A stretch of 64,000 nt of DNA from Auriscalpium vulgare (GCA_019915015.1 JAHBBC010000022.1:62001-126000); one strand, 5' to 3'. Shown: positions 46,458 through 57,817, counted from the first letter of the stretch. Notes: generated by a model not told the origin, from the sequence alone. Program-made: numbers and translations.

Positions 46458-46861
46458 CTGGTTTGGCGGTGAAGGCCGAGGCGAGGCGAATGTGTCGAGA
46501 CAGCGCCTATACCCTGTAAGTCGTACACCTCGTAGCAGAGCTGAATTTGCTGCATATGCGAAGGATCCTCATCATGATACACAGTGATCTGCGTGCTCGT
46601 CGCTCATGTGCTAGGACTTCGGCTGTCAACAAAGAAGCACATGCTTCCATCCTGGCGCCTCTTTATTGGAATCTCTGCACCGGATAAAGAGGCGACGATG
46701 GCGCGACGCTCCTGTTTCGACCCACAACGTTCTCTGCTTCCCACCCTGCGCCAACGCACAACGAGCTCGCAGGAAAGCAGAATCAAGCCAAGCGTCCACA
46801 GCCTACAGGTACGTTTCAATATCTCTACGATTTTGCTCGGAGGCTAAGTTTTTGTACCAGC

Positions 46862-47773
46862 ATGCCCTTCATTGCTCTGGAGCTGCAGTATATAATCATC
46901 AAGTACGCGAGCATCTGTCGACCCGATGGGCCCACAGCCGACTTTGTCCATTCCGTCCAGTACTCCGTCATCCCAGCATTTTGCCTTGTCAACAGCGCCT
47001 GGCTTTCCATCGCACAACCACTCCTCTTCCATACCCTTCCCGATCATTTCGCCGGCCCGTGGCTCGATAACGAGGGTGCCGTGCGCCTCACGCAGCTCAT
47101 GGACGCATTGACGAGCAATCCACACCTCGGTACATATGTCCGCCGCGCCGTCGTCTCCGATGGCGACAGTTGGGACCCGTCTCCACTCCTTCGCATGTGC
47201 CCGCACATATATCACTTTGCCTGCTTCCAACGCCCACGACGGTGGCACAACTTCATCGACGAGACCCGTGGGCTTGGGCTTGCGCCGACCGTGCTCGAGG
47301 TTGCCGAACTCTCTGCCTTGGAGATTGGCAGTATGCTGGAGTGCTGGCCGAGCGTGCGCGCGCTACGCGTCTTGGGAGATATACGAACGGACGCGGACAG
47401 GGTCCCGCGGTACCATGTGTTGGCGCCTTTCTCCGCGCTGCAGGAGCTGGTCATAGATGAGGATTGGGATCCGCAATATGTGCTCCCGCACGGCCTGCGC
47501 CATGTCGGGCTCAACGTGATGAACGGGGAGGACTGGGAGCGCCCACGTGAGTTTGTCGATGGGGTGGAGGATCTTGTGCACGCGCTATATGGCCTCCCTG
47601 CCCTCGAGGTCGTGTCGGCGACACTCGTGTCAGAGCCGGAGGTGTTGGGTGTGCTTCGGGATGCATCCGGGAGGATGGGCGTGCGGTTCGTGGTGCACCC
47701 TTACGCGGACATGTCGGTTGTGAGTCGTGTTCTTTGTCTGCGACGTGTCCAGCTGACAGCACGAACTTCTTAG
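46862..47773 (+). CDS. F-box/LRR-like protein 2, 303 residues
   Basis: Intact single-exon paralogue of 42360-43396. Begins MPFIALELQYIIIKYASICR (F-box-like) with SVIPAFCLVNSAWLSIAQPL, then RMCPHIYHFACFQRPRRWH, PSVRALRVLGDI, LQELVIDEDWDPQYVLPHGL and GRMGVRFVVHPYADMSV. The ATG lies two bases after an acceptor AG (GTACCAG), so a 5' leader intron is likely, as in paralogue 1. Likely cytoplasmic or nuclear adaptor; partner unknown. Confidence 0.75.
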   Translation: MPFIALELQYIIIKYASICRPDGPTADFVHSVQYSVIPAFCLVNSAWLSIAQPLLFHTLPDHFAGPWLDNEGAVRLTQLMDALTSNPHLGTYVRRAVVSDGDSWDPSPLLRMCPHIYHFACFQRPRRWHNFIDETRGLGLAPTVLEVAELSALEIGSMLECWPSVRALRVLGDIRTDADRVPRYHVLAPFSALQELVIDEDWDPQYVLPHGLRHVGLNVMNGEDWERPREFVDGVEDLVHALYGLPALEVVSATLVSEPEVLGVLRDASGRMGVRFVVHPYADMSVVSRVLCLRRVQLTARTS

Positions 47774-47959
47774 CCTTCTGACTTGCCTACAAGTCGACTA
47801 TTGTAGGCCGCGTCAAAGTTCTGTGGTACTGTTCAGTGATTATTATCAAACCGAATGGAACTCTTTGCTGTGCGTCAACTAACTGCTCTGTCTCACTGAA
47901 TGCCCATTCGATTTCAACGCCGCGAAGCTATTGGTGCGTCATGCCTGGGACCACCTGGG

Positions 47960-48157
47960 TCAGCATCCAGCGAGCAGCGTAATGAACTCCTCCGCCATCC
48001 ACTCATGGTGCCTCTGTCCCATGGTGAGATGTCTCAGCGCGCTTGACTCCGAGTCTGTCTCCCCGGCTCGCACTGGTAGCGGCCGCTGATCCGTCGATGG
48101 TATCCAATCGTGGCCGCTTCCAACTGGATATGAGACCCAAGCCTCCAAAACACTCAC
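47960..48157 (-). pseudogene. C-terminal relic of the LRR-like gene family
   Basis: Minus strand reads LPVRAGETDSESSALRHLTM and HHEWMAEEFITLLAGC, matching LPVRAGDADADASAPKTKIH and HQEWMAEEFMGLLAAM of the gene at 51022. Nothing of the N-terminal part remains. The plus-strand sequence just upstream (47811-47950) also matches 50930-51075, so a larger block was copied. Confidence 0.7.
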
Positions 48158-48195
48158 GTGCGTATATTAGACTACTGCGTATCTGGTCACACTAA

Positions 48196-48981
48196 CTAAT
48201 AATTTGTGGCATGTACAGGAAGGCGTCGCGAATCGTGCTGCGAATACCTCAGAATCATCGACGTCATGTCCTCCAGCGCGTGAAAATCCCTACGAAAACG
48301 CTCCTCGTCGGCGTCCTCGACACGCTTCCTGTGGGTCATTCCTCTCCAATCAATCAGGGCCACGCATTTATTGAACGCAACATAGTCTTCGTCTTCTCCG
48401 CGCGTCGACGGGTCGAACGGCAGGGCGAAGTAGTCCGGGCGCAGGTTACCGAACGAGATGCCTTTGTTGCGCATCGCGAGGCGGAACCTGCGCAGCGAGT
48501 GCACGATCTCAGCGAGCGGGCTATTTGTCGCCACCGAGGCGCGCTCATCCAGCTCCGCAATAGTCACACCGGTGACGACCTCCACGAGCGCCGCGCATAA
48601 CGTCACCGGCCGTCCGTCAGGCAGCGGTGCGGTGAGCGTGCCCACCAGCAGCCAAGTCGGGACGCGCGCGACGCCGGCGAGGGTACTCAGCGCGTCCCGC
48701 AGGACGGAGTAGTTCGCGAGATAGCGTGCGCGCTCCTCCGCGCCGTCGGGGAAGACCTCGAGCGCGAACATCGGCCCGACGTGCGCGGGCTCGAGCGCGG
48801 AGTAGCCGGCGCGCGTCATCAAGCCTGGGGTGTTCCTGACGAGCCAGCCGATCTCGTTGGGCCCGGTATTCTTCTGGATCAAGCGCAGGGTGACCGCGTT
48901 GCAGCCAGGTCCCTGTGGCAAGAAGGTGACGTCGCCTTTGCTGAGGAAGGTAAGGTCGCCGAAGGGAGGGGATGTGAGCAT
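48196..48981 (-). CDS. Degenerate kinase-like protein, copy 1, 261 residues
   Basis: Single exon, start at 48981 (MLTSPPFGDLTFLSKGDVTF). Paralogue of the plus-strand gene at 50050. A C-terminal half pattern, IVHSLRRFRLAMRNKGISFG then NLRPDYFALPFD and CVALIDWRGM, resembles the kinase/APH catalytic loop (HxDxxxxN) and metal-binding D-W, but the catalytic Asp position is Asn or shifted. I infer a pseudokinase fold. N-terminal TFLPQGPGCNAVTLRLI may match a glycine-loop area only weakly. Function unknown. Confidence 0.6.
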   Translation of the reverse strand: MLTSPPFGDLTFLSKGDVTFLPQGPGCNAVTLRLIQKNTGPNEIGWLVRNTPGLMTRAGYSALEPAHVGPMFALEVFPDGAEERARYLANYSVLRDALSTLAGVARVPTWLLVGTLTAPLPDGRPVTLCAALVEVVTGVTIAELDERASVATNSPLAEIVHSLRRFRLAMRNKGISFGNLRPDYFALPFDPSTRGEDEDYVAFNKCVALIDWRGMTHRKRVEDADEERFRRDFHALEDMTSMILRYSQHDSRRLPVHATNY

Positions 48982-50049
48982 GATGCTTGGGTGGTGGGCT
49001 CCGTGGATGAAAGGGAGTTGGTTTTGATGTTGTTGATGTTGATGTCCGTCGTAGAGTCGTATGACTTTATAATGTTTCTAGGGTCGTATGTCCTTATGAT
49101 GCTTCTGGTTATATGTGAACAATAACGTTGTTCATGGTGGTTGTATATAGGTCCAATGTTTCTGTATCATAATAGGAAAACTGTCAGCTAGGCTGTGTCT
49201 TGCGACGGGGATGTGCGTTCACAAGATAGCCGAGATCTTCTCAGTTATTGTCGATATGTCCAGGTCGGCGAGCTTGGAGACAGAATTCCCACGGCCACTG
49301 GGCTGTGCATCCGAGTCGCCAAACTCCTTCCAATGTTCCATGTCGTGCTCTGTCCTTTTCCACTACTCTTCACGCTATTCATGAATCTACCATCTCTATT
49401 GTTGAATATCAGCTCGGTTTGTTATACGTGGCACGCTCACTTCCTGACGATCTGAGCACTTGGGTGGGTGGCTTTGTCGATGCGCAGGTCGACATACTTA
49501 CTGCGTAGACAACTCTTCGAGTGCAATCGCTCTTACAAGTATGGTGGCGAGGTGCGGGAAGTGTATGTCAAGGCGTGTATGCGTGCATTCGCGATGGTGC
49601 GCTCAATTTACCACCACAGGAAGGCTTGCGCGTTGCATTGATGTCGGAGACTACTCTGTTCCCGGAGTGGGGCCTCGCAGCTCATCCCCTTGGTAATTCA
49701 GAAGACCATTGGGCAGCTACAGCGAGGCGAGCTGATGGACCCCATTGTCTTTCTTTGTAGAATGACGAGGACCCCTCCGGGTGCGCGTGTAGCTGTGAAA
49801 ATCCGTCACCATGGCAACAACATAACTAGGTCTCCAAAACTTGAAAACGCCTCCTTTGTTGTGTAATGCAACCGAATAGACAATCAGTATTGTGCCGCAG
49901 GACTGCAACCTATACACACCATCGTTATCAAACATCGCTTGTTCAAACCCCGAGGCCAAATAAAAGGTACGCAAACCTGACTAGCACCATTATCTGCCCG
50001 CCCACTCCGTCATCCTCCCGACTCACGAGACCCAAATCACCCAAGCACT
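48982..50049. other. Divergent spacer between the two kinase-like genes
   Basis: About 1.07 kb shared promoter region between genes transcribed away from each other. AAATAAAAGG near 49958 could serve as a TATA-like element for the right-hand gene. No gene seen. Confidence 0.45.
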
Positions 50050-50817
50050 ATGCCATCTTCCATTGCCGCCCTCTCCAAGCTTATAAGCGAAGGGCCCGCC
50101 TCCTTCCTCCCACACGGGCCCCGCCGCGTCGAGCTCACCTTCCACCCGACCCCGCACAAACTCGGATCCGACATGCACTGGATCGTCGGGAACGATCCGG
50201 GCGCGATGACGCACGCGGGCTTCCCCGAGCTCGAATCCAAGCACGTCGGCTCTCAACTCAGGCTCAAATTCTTCCGCGGCCCGGACGAGCTCGCGCGCTG
50301 GCTTGCAGACCACCGCGCCCTGCAAGGGGTGCTGCGCATGCTTGACGGCGTCGTGCGCGTGCCGGAGCATGTGCTGCCGGGAACACTCGCTGTGACGGAT
50401 CCATCGGATGGGCATCGCGAGACGCTCTGTGCGGCGCTTGTGCCGTTGACCTTCGGCGAGCATGTTGGGCGGCTACGCCGCTACCCCGCGCAAACCCTGG
50501 AAAGCCCAATTCGTGAGATCGTGCTCTCTCTGCGCAGGTTCCGCGTAGCAATGCGCACGGCAAGACTCGCCTTCAGGGACCTCCGCCCGGAACACCTGTT
50601 TCTGCCATATGACCTGTCAACGCGCCAAGGGGAAGGAGACTACGGCGCATTCAGCAAGTGTGTGATGCTGATGGAGTGGGAGGGGATGAGACGCGGTAAT
50701 CGGAGTGGGGAACCCGACGAAGCATGGTTTCTCAGGGATTTCAACGGGATGGAAGACATAACAACGATCATGTTGGGATCTGTGCCGGTTGCGAATACAG
50801 ACAATGTAAAGCGTTAG
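50050..50817 (+). CDS. Degenerate kinase-like protein, copy 2, 255 residues
   Basis: Single exon, start MPSSIAALSKLISEGPASFL. Aligns along its length with 48196-48981: PASFLPHGPRRVELTFHPTP with TFLPQGPGCNAVTLRLI, GTLAVTDPSDGHRETLCAALV with GTLTAPLPDGRPVTLCAALV, and IVLSLRRFRVAMRTARLAFR then DLRPEHLFLPYD and CVMLMEWEGM. The DLRPEH loop retains Asp, but the residue normally His two before it is Phe, and the metal Asp (copy 1 IDW) is Glu (MEW). A pseudokinase is inferred. Confidence 0.65.
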   Translation: MPSSIAALSKLISEGPASFLPHGPRRVELTFHPTPHKLGSDMHWIVGNDPGAMTHAGFPELESKHVGSQLRLKFFRGPDELARWLADHRALQGVLRMLDGVVRVPEHVLPGTLAVTDPSDGHRETLCAALVPLTFGEHVGRLRRYPAQTLESPIREIVLSLRRFRVAMRTARLAFRDLRPEHLFLPYDLSTRQGEGDYGAFSKCVMLMEWEGMRRGNRSGEPDEAWFLRDFNGMEDITTIMLGSVPVANTDNVKR

Positions 50818-51021
50818 CGGCTCGATATGGAGGATGTGATATGCGCGCACAGGAATGTCGATGTTCCAGAGGCTTCAGAGTCAGATACAGTAAATATTTT
50901 AGCACGAACTTGCTTCCTGGTCGGGTGTTGTAGGCCACGTCAACATTTTATGATATACTGTACAGCGAATCATATCAAAACCGAATCCAACTCATTGCTA
51001 CGCGTCAACTGCCACTCTGTC

Positions 51022-52072
51022 TCACCGTGACTGAATCCCCATTCGAGCCTTCAACTCTGCGGGGATATCCCATCCTACGGTCGACAGAGCTATTGGTCCG
51101 TCAATGCCTGGGACCACCTTGATCAGCATTGCAGCGAGCAGCCCCATGAATTCCTCCGCCATCCACTCCTGGTGCCTATGTCTCATGGTGAGATGTATCT
51201 TCGTCTTCGGCGCGCTCGCGTCCGCGTCCGCATCCCCTGCTCGCACTGGAAGCAGCAGCGGCTTAGTCCCAATGATGTGCAAAAACGCCGTACCGAGCCG
51301 CCGATTGCGGCCCACGCGGACCTCGACGTCCTGGAACGACACGCCTTCGGCGTCCGCACCCGCTAAGGCGCAGTACAGCATGGCGCCGATGGGCACGCAC
51401 ATATCCGGAAGGAATGGGTCGAGCTGCGAGTACCCGACGTTGCAATCGGTGTGCAGATCGACGTTAACGGGTAGTGCGAGGTGCCTGAAGATGAGTCCAA
51501 GGTCCATGTAGTCGCCCGCCACGACGACCTTCTGCAACCGTGGAAACGCGATGCCCTGCCGTGTGTATTTCTCTGCGTCGAGCTCCTCGGCGACCGGCTC
51601 GAGCTCCATCTGGCGCAGGGAGAGCATCTCCAGCTGCGGCTGCATGCGCAGGACTTCGAGCAACGTCTCGAGACGCGAGTACGGGCCCACCGCTACGTCC
51701 TCTCCGCACGCCATGGCATTGCCCAGTTCTAATCCGTGCGCAGCGAGCAGCGTTCAAGTTCTAGCGTCGTGAGGTGCGCGCTGAGAAGCGGGGAGGATGG
51801 AAGCATCTCGACTGCAAATAGGATGAGGCGCCTCAAGCTGGACGGCTTCTCGCCGTGGAAGATGTCATCACCGAGACAGCTATGCATATATTCGGGCAGG
51901 TCGGGAACTTGCAGGTCGGCGAAGGTGAACGATTCGAGGAATGGGGCGTAGCGTTCTTCGAGCAGCCAGATGAGGTCCTGGACGTGCTCGGCGTAGGCGG
52001 GCAGGAGGTCAGAGTCGGAAACGATGTTGAAGGAATCAGCGGGCCAAGTCATCGATACTTCCCGTGCACGTG
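51022..52072 (-). CDS. F-box/LRR-like protein, frame-disrupted
   Basis: Minus strand. MTWPADSFNIVSDSDLLPAY begins at 52052 within a longer reading from about 52140 (LNRTYNSAPFRAAASRAL). LRR-like segments follow: HVQDLIWLLEERYAPFLESF, SLRRLILFAVEMLPSSPLL and HLTTLELERCSL. Near 51729 the frame slips and continues AVGPYSRLETLLEVLRMQPQ, LEMLSLRQMELEPVAEEL, ending LKARMGIQSR at 51022. The order of elements matches the common agaricomycete F-box/LRR proteins. One indel would restore a single protein. Possible N-terminal exons lie up to about 52440. Confidence 0.55.
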
Positions 52073-52679
52073 GGAGTTGGCGGAGAGCGCGGCTGGCAGC
52101 GGCGCGGAATGGAGCCGAATTGTAGGTGCGGTTGAGGTCGATGGTGATGGAGACGAGGTCGGGCTGCGTGTCGCTCAGTTGGTGTTAATTGGACGAGATT
52201 GTCAACGCACGTTCTCTGTTGAGCCACTCAGTGAGATTATGGACGCGTCCATTATGGTAGGCAAACTAAGTAGCAGTGAATACATATCAGAGCGCACCAA
52301 ATGCGAGATGAAGATGGTCACACTTACCCAAGGGAGACTTGCAAAAGGGCTGCGGCGAGGCGACAGTGGTGAGCAAAGGGACTGGAGGAAGACGACCGCG
52401 ATGCACAAGGTTTTGTACCTTTTGGTGAGCCACAGTACGAGGGGCTTCCTTTGTTCTGCCTACGCTCGCGCAGTTGACATCCCGTGCCTTACTTACCCTT
52501 GGAACTAGTCACATACGGTGCCTAGAGGCTAGAGCTGCCGCATGGTATACACGCGGCCAGCTTAACTCGCCAGGCAGTGTCTGCGACTTTTGCTGTACGA
52601 GCTGTGTAGCAGCGAGTCAAACCACGGCCGTAGTAGGCGTGCAAAGACTTACCGCGATGTGATTAGAAGAATTATAAGA

Positions 52680-53641
52680 CTATGAGGCCCCCTGGTACAG
52701 CGGTGGCAGGTAATAGTCGTGCTGAATTGTCTTGATCGACGAGATGGAGATTATGGACTTCGCTGGAGAGGTTATCGCGGTGCTTATTGACATCGGGCTT
52801 CCGAAGGCTGTGTCAGTGTCATTTGGAAAGAGAATGATGGACTGGTGGGAAGCGCTGGAATTTGGAGTCAGGAAAATTGAAGAAACTGCCAAGACGTGGT
52901 ACACGCACGATGGTGAAGCTGCCAATCTCTGTCTACTACCCTCTGAGCGCGCTTTGTATTCTGGCCAGCGCACGGGCGTTGCGTACGCAAATGGCTTGAC
53001 GACCTTCTTTAGTGCAGTTTCTGCCGCCGTCGTCCGAGAACGGGCCTCCTTACGCTCGTGCTCGATCCGCGTCTTCTCCGCCTCGTCCCATTCCTTTTGC
53101 ACACGGTCATAGCGTTCGTCTCGGAAGTACTTGGTCCGTATCGCACTACCGCTCTACCAAAGCCCGCGCATTCAGTCACAAACTCATACGTCCTAACGGT
53201 GAGAAACTGCACATTGTAGATCGCCACCCGTGCCTTGAAGAACGTCCAGTACTCCGGGTACGCCGGTAGCGTCTCCAACAAGATGATCGCAGCAACCGCG
53301 AACTCACGCAGGCTTGCGTCCCGGTGAGCGCCCTGGCCTCCCCACTGCTCATAGAACTTCCCTGCCGCCTCCGCCTCATCTGCGCGGCGCTTCCAGAAGT
53401 TGAAAGTGCAGGAGCACGGGGGAGATCCGTGCTTTGAAAGTTCGGCGCGGGCCTGCGCGATAACAGCGTGGAAGGGCAGCGCCGTCGGCCATTGGCCGAT
53501 GCGCGTCGGCGGACGTATATCGACGGCTTCCGAAGAAGAAGACTGCGCGGAGGTGTACAGTGGTGTCATGGAGCGAGGAGCTGCACCCCGAGAAACCTGG
53601 GACATGGAAAGTTTCGAGGACATCATGGAGGTAAGAGGCAA
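52680..53641 (-). CDS. USP8-dimer/MIT-like domain protein, paralogue
   Basis: Minus strand, start 53641 (MPLTSMMSSKLSMSQ). Helical domain TFNFWKRRADEAEAAGKFYE, SLREFAVAAIILLETLPAYP, then a 59-nt intron (about 53210-53152). After it come SGSAIRTKYFRDERYDRVQK and EWDEAEKTRIEHERKEARS, a charged helix as in the gene at 34485. A C-terminal segment may include another intron near 52940-52890, ending KTIQHDYYLPPLYQGAS at 52680. Shares domain order and the YYxPP tail with 34485-35750. Function unknown; link to ubiquitin/endosome factors is inference from the fold. Confidence 0.6.
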
Positions 53642-54212
53642 GGCTTAGTGAGCGCCAAAAAGAGAATCGGCATCGATAAGAGTCCGAGTGCCGGTGCAGA
53701 GCCTCATATATAGGTATCAGACGGACTGCGTTACGACCAGCGCTATGCACCGCTGAAGTGGTCTTGCGTGTGGTTATGCCTGCCAGTAGCGATCCGTGGG
53801 TTTCTGATCGATACTAGCATTTTCCGGCATTTGGGATAGCAACACATGCACAGACACTCGAAAATCTCGAGACAGAGCATGAGAGGTATTGATCTCGCAG
53901 ATAGAAAGCCAGGAGTGCAGAGAGAATGAGGGATGAACATCAGTGAGTTGGAAGGGTCTAGCAGAGAGCACGAAGACGCGCAGCTGAGGCTGAAAATAAA
54001 GATGACGGATCATCGGGTCAAACTAGAGATGGTTCAACTCGAGTTCAACGCTGAGTCGCGTGTCTCTCAGAAGGCCGCTGCGATTTTTGGAGAAGACGTA
54101 CTATTACGATGGAAGGCATAAGTTTTCCGGTATGAGGACGCCATAGGCATGCAGATAGGAAGACACGACAACGATGTCACCACAGAACACAGACGTCACG
54201 GCCTTATCCACA
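53642..54212. other. Intergenic, no gene seen
   Basis: Promoter side of the USP8-dimer-like gene and 3' side of the BTB gene at 54213; no supported frame. Confidence 0.5.
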
Positions 54213-55197
54213 TTACGAGAAGTCGGGCATGGGCACCTGCCGGCGGATACCATTAGCGCTGGTCTAAGAAGATCAGCAAGGTCAGACGCACCCGATCTAT
54301 GGCATCCTGGACTGCGCGGAGAAGAACCTCAATGAATTCCTTTGTGCCTTCACCATGCTTGAAACCATTGCGGCACTGGTGACACTCTGTGATCTGGCAC
54401 AAGGAAGCGATCGCGTCCACGTGAGGGCGGATGAGGAGGGCGCGACCTGCTGTGTCCAGATACTTCCACAGATAACGTGGCGCATACAAAGAAGATGCAT
54501 ACAAGGCGGGTTCGTGGAGATCGAAAATGCTGCAAAGCTTGCACATGTCAGAGTCGCGTGTGTCGATGAAGTACCGCCGCTGTGGGAAAAACTCCCTCTG
54601 CATAGTGACAGCAGCAGCAGCAGCCCCACACTCGGTGTGGTATCGGATGAGGGTGACGAGTGGGCGTCCCACTACGCTTTCACTCTCGGGAGACACCAAA
54701 GCCGAAAGCGGCAGGCCGAGGGTACTCCGCGCCGCCGTCTGTGTCATCTCCTCCAAATTGTTTGCGACAGCAATCGCAAACACGCCCAAGGGATCGCTCT
54801 CGAGGTGTGCCTTCAACGCAACCTCGATGACGTCGTCAAACGCGCCTATATCAAACTTCTGCGTCGCCTCGACCATGCGCCGTACGTCTTCCAAATCGGT
54901 GAGTTTGGGACGCCTGATGGGGTAGCAGAATCGCAGGAGGAGGTCGAGCGTGGTGGAGTCATCGGACATGCGCACGACGGGCAGACCGTCGTACGTGTCG
55001 TCCTGGGTGGCGGTGATGCCGATTGTGAGCATGTCGGCGAAGACAGGAGACGTGAGTGCGAGGATGGCTTTGGATACGCGGAAGCGAACGCCGTCGCACG
55101 AGCGCAGGATGACGTCGGCGTGCGCGCTGTCGAAGGGCGGTGCGGCATCTTCGAGATCGTGATGATCGCGGATGGTTGGAGATGAGCGACCGGACAT
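54213..55197 (-). CDS. BTB/POZ domain protein, 309 residues
   Basis: Exon 55197-54292 and micro-exon 54236-54213 (VPMPDFS, stop), intron 55 nt. BTB domain: APPFDSAHADVILRSCDGVR, FRVSKAILALTSPVFADMLT, MSDDSTTLDLLLRFCYPIRR, VRRMVEATQKFDIGAFDDVI. C-terminal region with LYAPRYLWKYLDTAGRALLI and Cys pairs (CKLC, CQITECHQC). Full length and intact. Same family as 40925, 59390 and 60612. Confidence 0.88.
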
Positions 55198-56639
55198 GGT
55201 AGCTATGGTGTGGATGATATCGCGCTAAGAGAGAGATGAGAGCGATGAGATAGAGAAGTGGCGCTGATGACTGACCGTGCACCGAGTATTTAACGTCCCT
55301 TGGACACCACCCAGCGAAAAACGGAACGCATGGCTGCGCACTGCACCGAAAGCGGTATTGAAGACGATATATTTGCTGGGTAAACTAGGCTGCGGAGGAT
55401 GTGCGCAGATGTCGGCGTGCGAATGAGTTGTGAAGATGAGAAGCGCAACGGAAACGAAGTCAAGGAGAGGCGACAACAGAGGGCGTGTGTCGCGCTGGCC
55501 GCAATCTACACGCACACGCGAGTGCTGCGGATTGGAGACATCTTCTGGAAGAGGAATTTATAGACACATCACTGGACGACGTACTGCGCATAGAACCCTT
55601 CCTGCAAGAGCTCCGCAGCTCGCGGTTCCAGGCGTTCTTCCTAAGCAGTACCGAGTCATAATCACTTCCAGAACCAGAGCTTCGTAACTGGCCACGTACC
55701 TGCAGCTATTCGGCCGTACGGCGTTTGGTCGTTCACCAGAGGATAGTGGCCTAGCGCCAAGAGCCGCTGGCCGGCATCCACCTCCATTTGAATCGGAGCC
55801 CCAAATGCATCGTGGCCGAACGGCCGTCTTTTCCCGCGGCCTCGCTTTCCCCAACCACCAGCTCGACAACCGCGCGCTCGTCCCGCACACACCGTCGCAC
55901 GGTGTCACTTCCCGAGCGTGCCATCTGCAATGCGCCCAGCACTTATTGCGTATCAATGACTGCGCCGTGCACCCTGGATCTGCGCTCTTAGCCACCGATC
56001 CCGCACCCTCCTGCCGTCGCTTTGGCATTATACGCGGGCCTGCTCTTTCAACAGAACAGTTCTAGAGCGGAATGGCCTCCCGACTACCGGTGCTAGCTGA
56101 CTGAGAGTCCCGTGGGAACCAAAGGGCGGTGGGCGGTGTCCCGCTGGGCAATGGTGCGTCGTTTGTCTGCCTCGCGTTTCGTCGTGCCCCTCCCCAGAGA
56201 CTCCCTTTCTGCGCAGAGGGTGCTGGGATTCTGCGGGACACGAGAACATTGCCTGCCTTGGCGGGTGCGAAGCACGACAGCGGCGCGTCCGTCTTTCTTT
56301 TGTGCTCGCGGTGTGGGCCTCGTTCGCGAGGCCTGTCAATGCACTCAGATGGCTCTCGGGCTGTTGGTTCTCAATTTTTTCCACCCATTACTGCTTTGCA
56401 GTCCTTTCTCGGGTCCTTGATATCTATACGGTGAGTTATGGGTCCGTGATGTATATCCTGTTCACTAATGTTTGCTTGCAGTCTGCGGCCCACTGATACA
56501 TACATCATATCTTCGTATCGTATCGCTATCGCGTCATTTCCGACTTTATTTTTGCTCAATATCACCCGCTGGACTGCGCGATTTAGCATTCACACTACAG
56601 CAACGTCAGCTGCATTCGCCACGCGCAGAAAAGAATACG
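55198..56639. other. Intergenic, no gene supported
   Basis: About 1.4 kb. Open frames on the minus strand (55558-56028, 56028-56384) are GC-skewed and show no domain. Confidence 0.45.
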
Positions 56640-57457
56640 CGCAGAAAACAAGACAGACCCAAAAGGGCGCTGCATGCTCATACAGCTTGAATTGAACCCC
56701 CAGCTCAGCGCACACCTGTACCAGCGGCTCTCGTACTGCCGACTGCGCCTTAAGTATCGTCTAGACGTATTCCAAGCGCGGGAGTGCGGACAGTGTTTGT
56801 ACAAGCGCTGTGTTATCCGCGCTGACTACCCTCCAGTTAGGGTGGAACCCGACGTGGCGAAGCGAGGGCGGAAGCACCAACGGGGGGCTTTCGCGTGGGT
56901 AGGACACGCGCGTCAGCACAAGCTCCTCAAGGTCCGGGAAGGCGTCTGCTGGCGGCAGGTCCTCGTTCAGTGATTTCAAGAACGGGTACACCGTCATGGT
57001 CGTCTTGAGTTCACTAGCTCCTTCGTGGGTGAGAGCGAGGCTGCAAAGTGTGGCTGTGTTGAAGAGCCAGGGCCCCTAATATGCGGTGTGGGACACGGGC
57101 AGGGAAATCGCGCGCAGAGCCGGCGATGGAGCAGGTTCGTTTCGTGTATGCCCCATTTGATGGCGAGGAAGCAGCCGCTGGGCCACACGGCGAGGACAGA
57201 CGCGATGAACTCGGGGCTACGTAGGCCCCAAGGTGTGGGGTGTGTGCCAGCGCGTCCTGAAATGGACTGATCTTGTCCCGGGTCCTGTTCCTGCGCATGG
57301 TGAAGCGAGCGCACCGGAAGAGCAGCCGTTGTGCCGTGGGTGTACATGCCTTGCAGACCCGGGCGCATGCAGCGAGAGCGCTATCGGTTTCACGAGGTGG
57401 GCAGGCGTGGTAGTAGACCCATTCAATGATGAGGACCTGGATGTCGATGTTGGGCAT
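56640..57457 (-). pseudogene. F-box/LRR-like gene, truncated copy
   Basis: Begins at 57457 with MPNIDIQVLIIEWVYYHACP and LAACARVCKACTPTAQRLLF, parallel to the intact gene at 58927. The middle is missing or scrambled. It resumes as EDLPPADAFPDLEELVLTRV and PPLVLPPSLRHVGFHPNWR, then meets TAG after LEYV (56764). The paralogue there continues with TTRMAEPTAREAL, and similar residues follow the stop here. Large deletion plus nonsense makes this inactive. Confidence 0.75.
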
Positions 57458-57817
57458 GCTCGACGAGGTTCTCGCAACAAGATCGGTAATTCTGGGAGGT
57501 CGAGTCAGCGGCATTAGGAAACTGGGGACGTTGACGCTGACTTGCCTTGTCCTGAAGGTCTGCAAATCAATCGGAGGCAACGGAGCTCGGCCGGCGAGGC
57601 CGGTCGGGCCGTTTGTCACCGCGCCCTACTCATGGGCTGCACCTGCGACTAATATTCAAAACGACCCGCAGCGCGACAAAATACACAAGGGGGAGTCTTC
57701 GGGAAAGCTTGTACTGCGGTTTGAGCTAGAGGCTTAAGCACAACTTGTCGATATTGCGTCGGCCAAGCATCCTCGCGGGTGTTGTATAAATTACATCAAA
57801 TCCAGTCGACATAACGT

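Noticed and set aside
36000..48000. Possible STE3-type pheromone receptor near the CaaX peptide genes
   Set aside because: The only multi-span proteins found are a DUF6533 member and an HPP-like relic. No STE3 motifs were seen, so I do not call a B mating-type locus.
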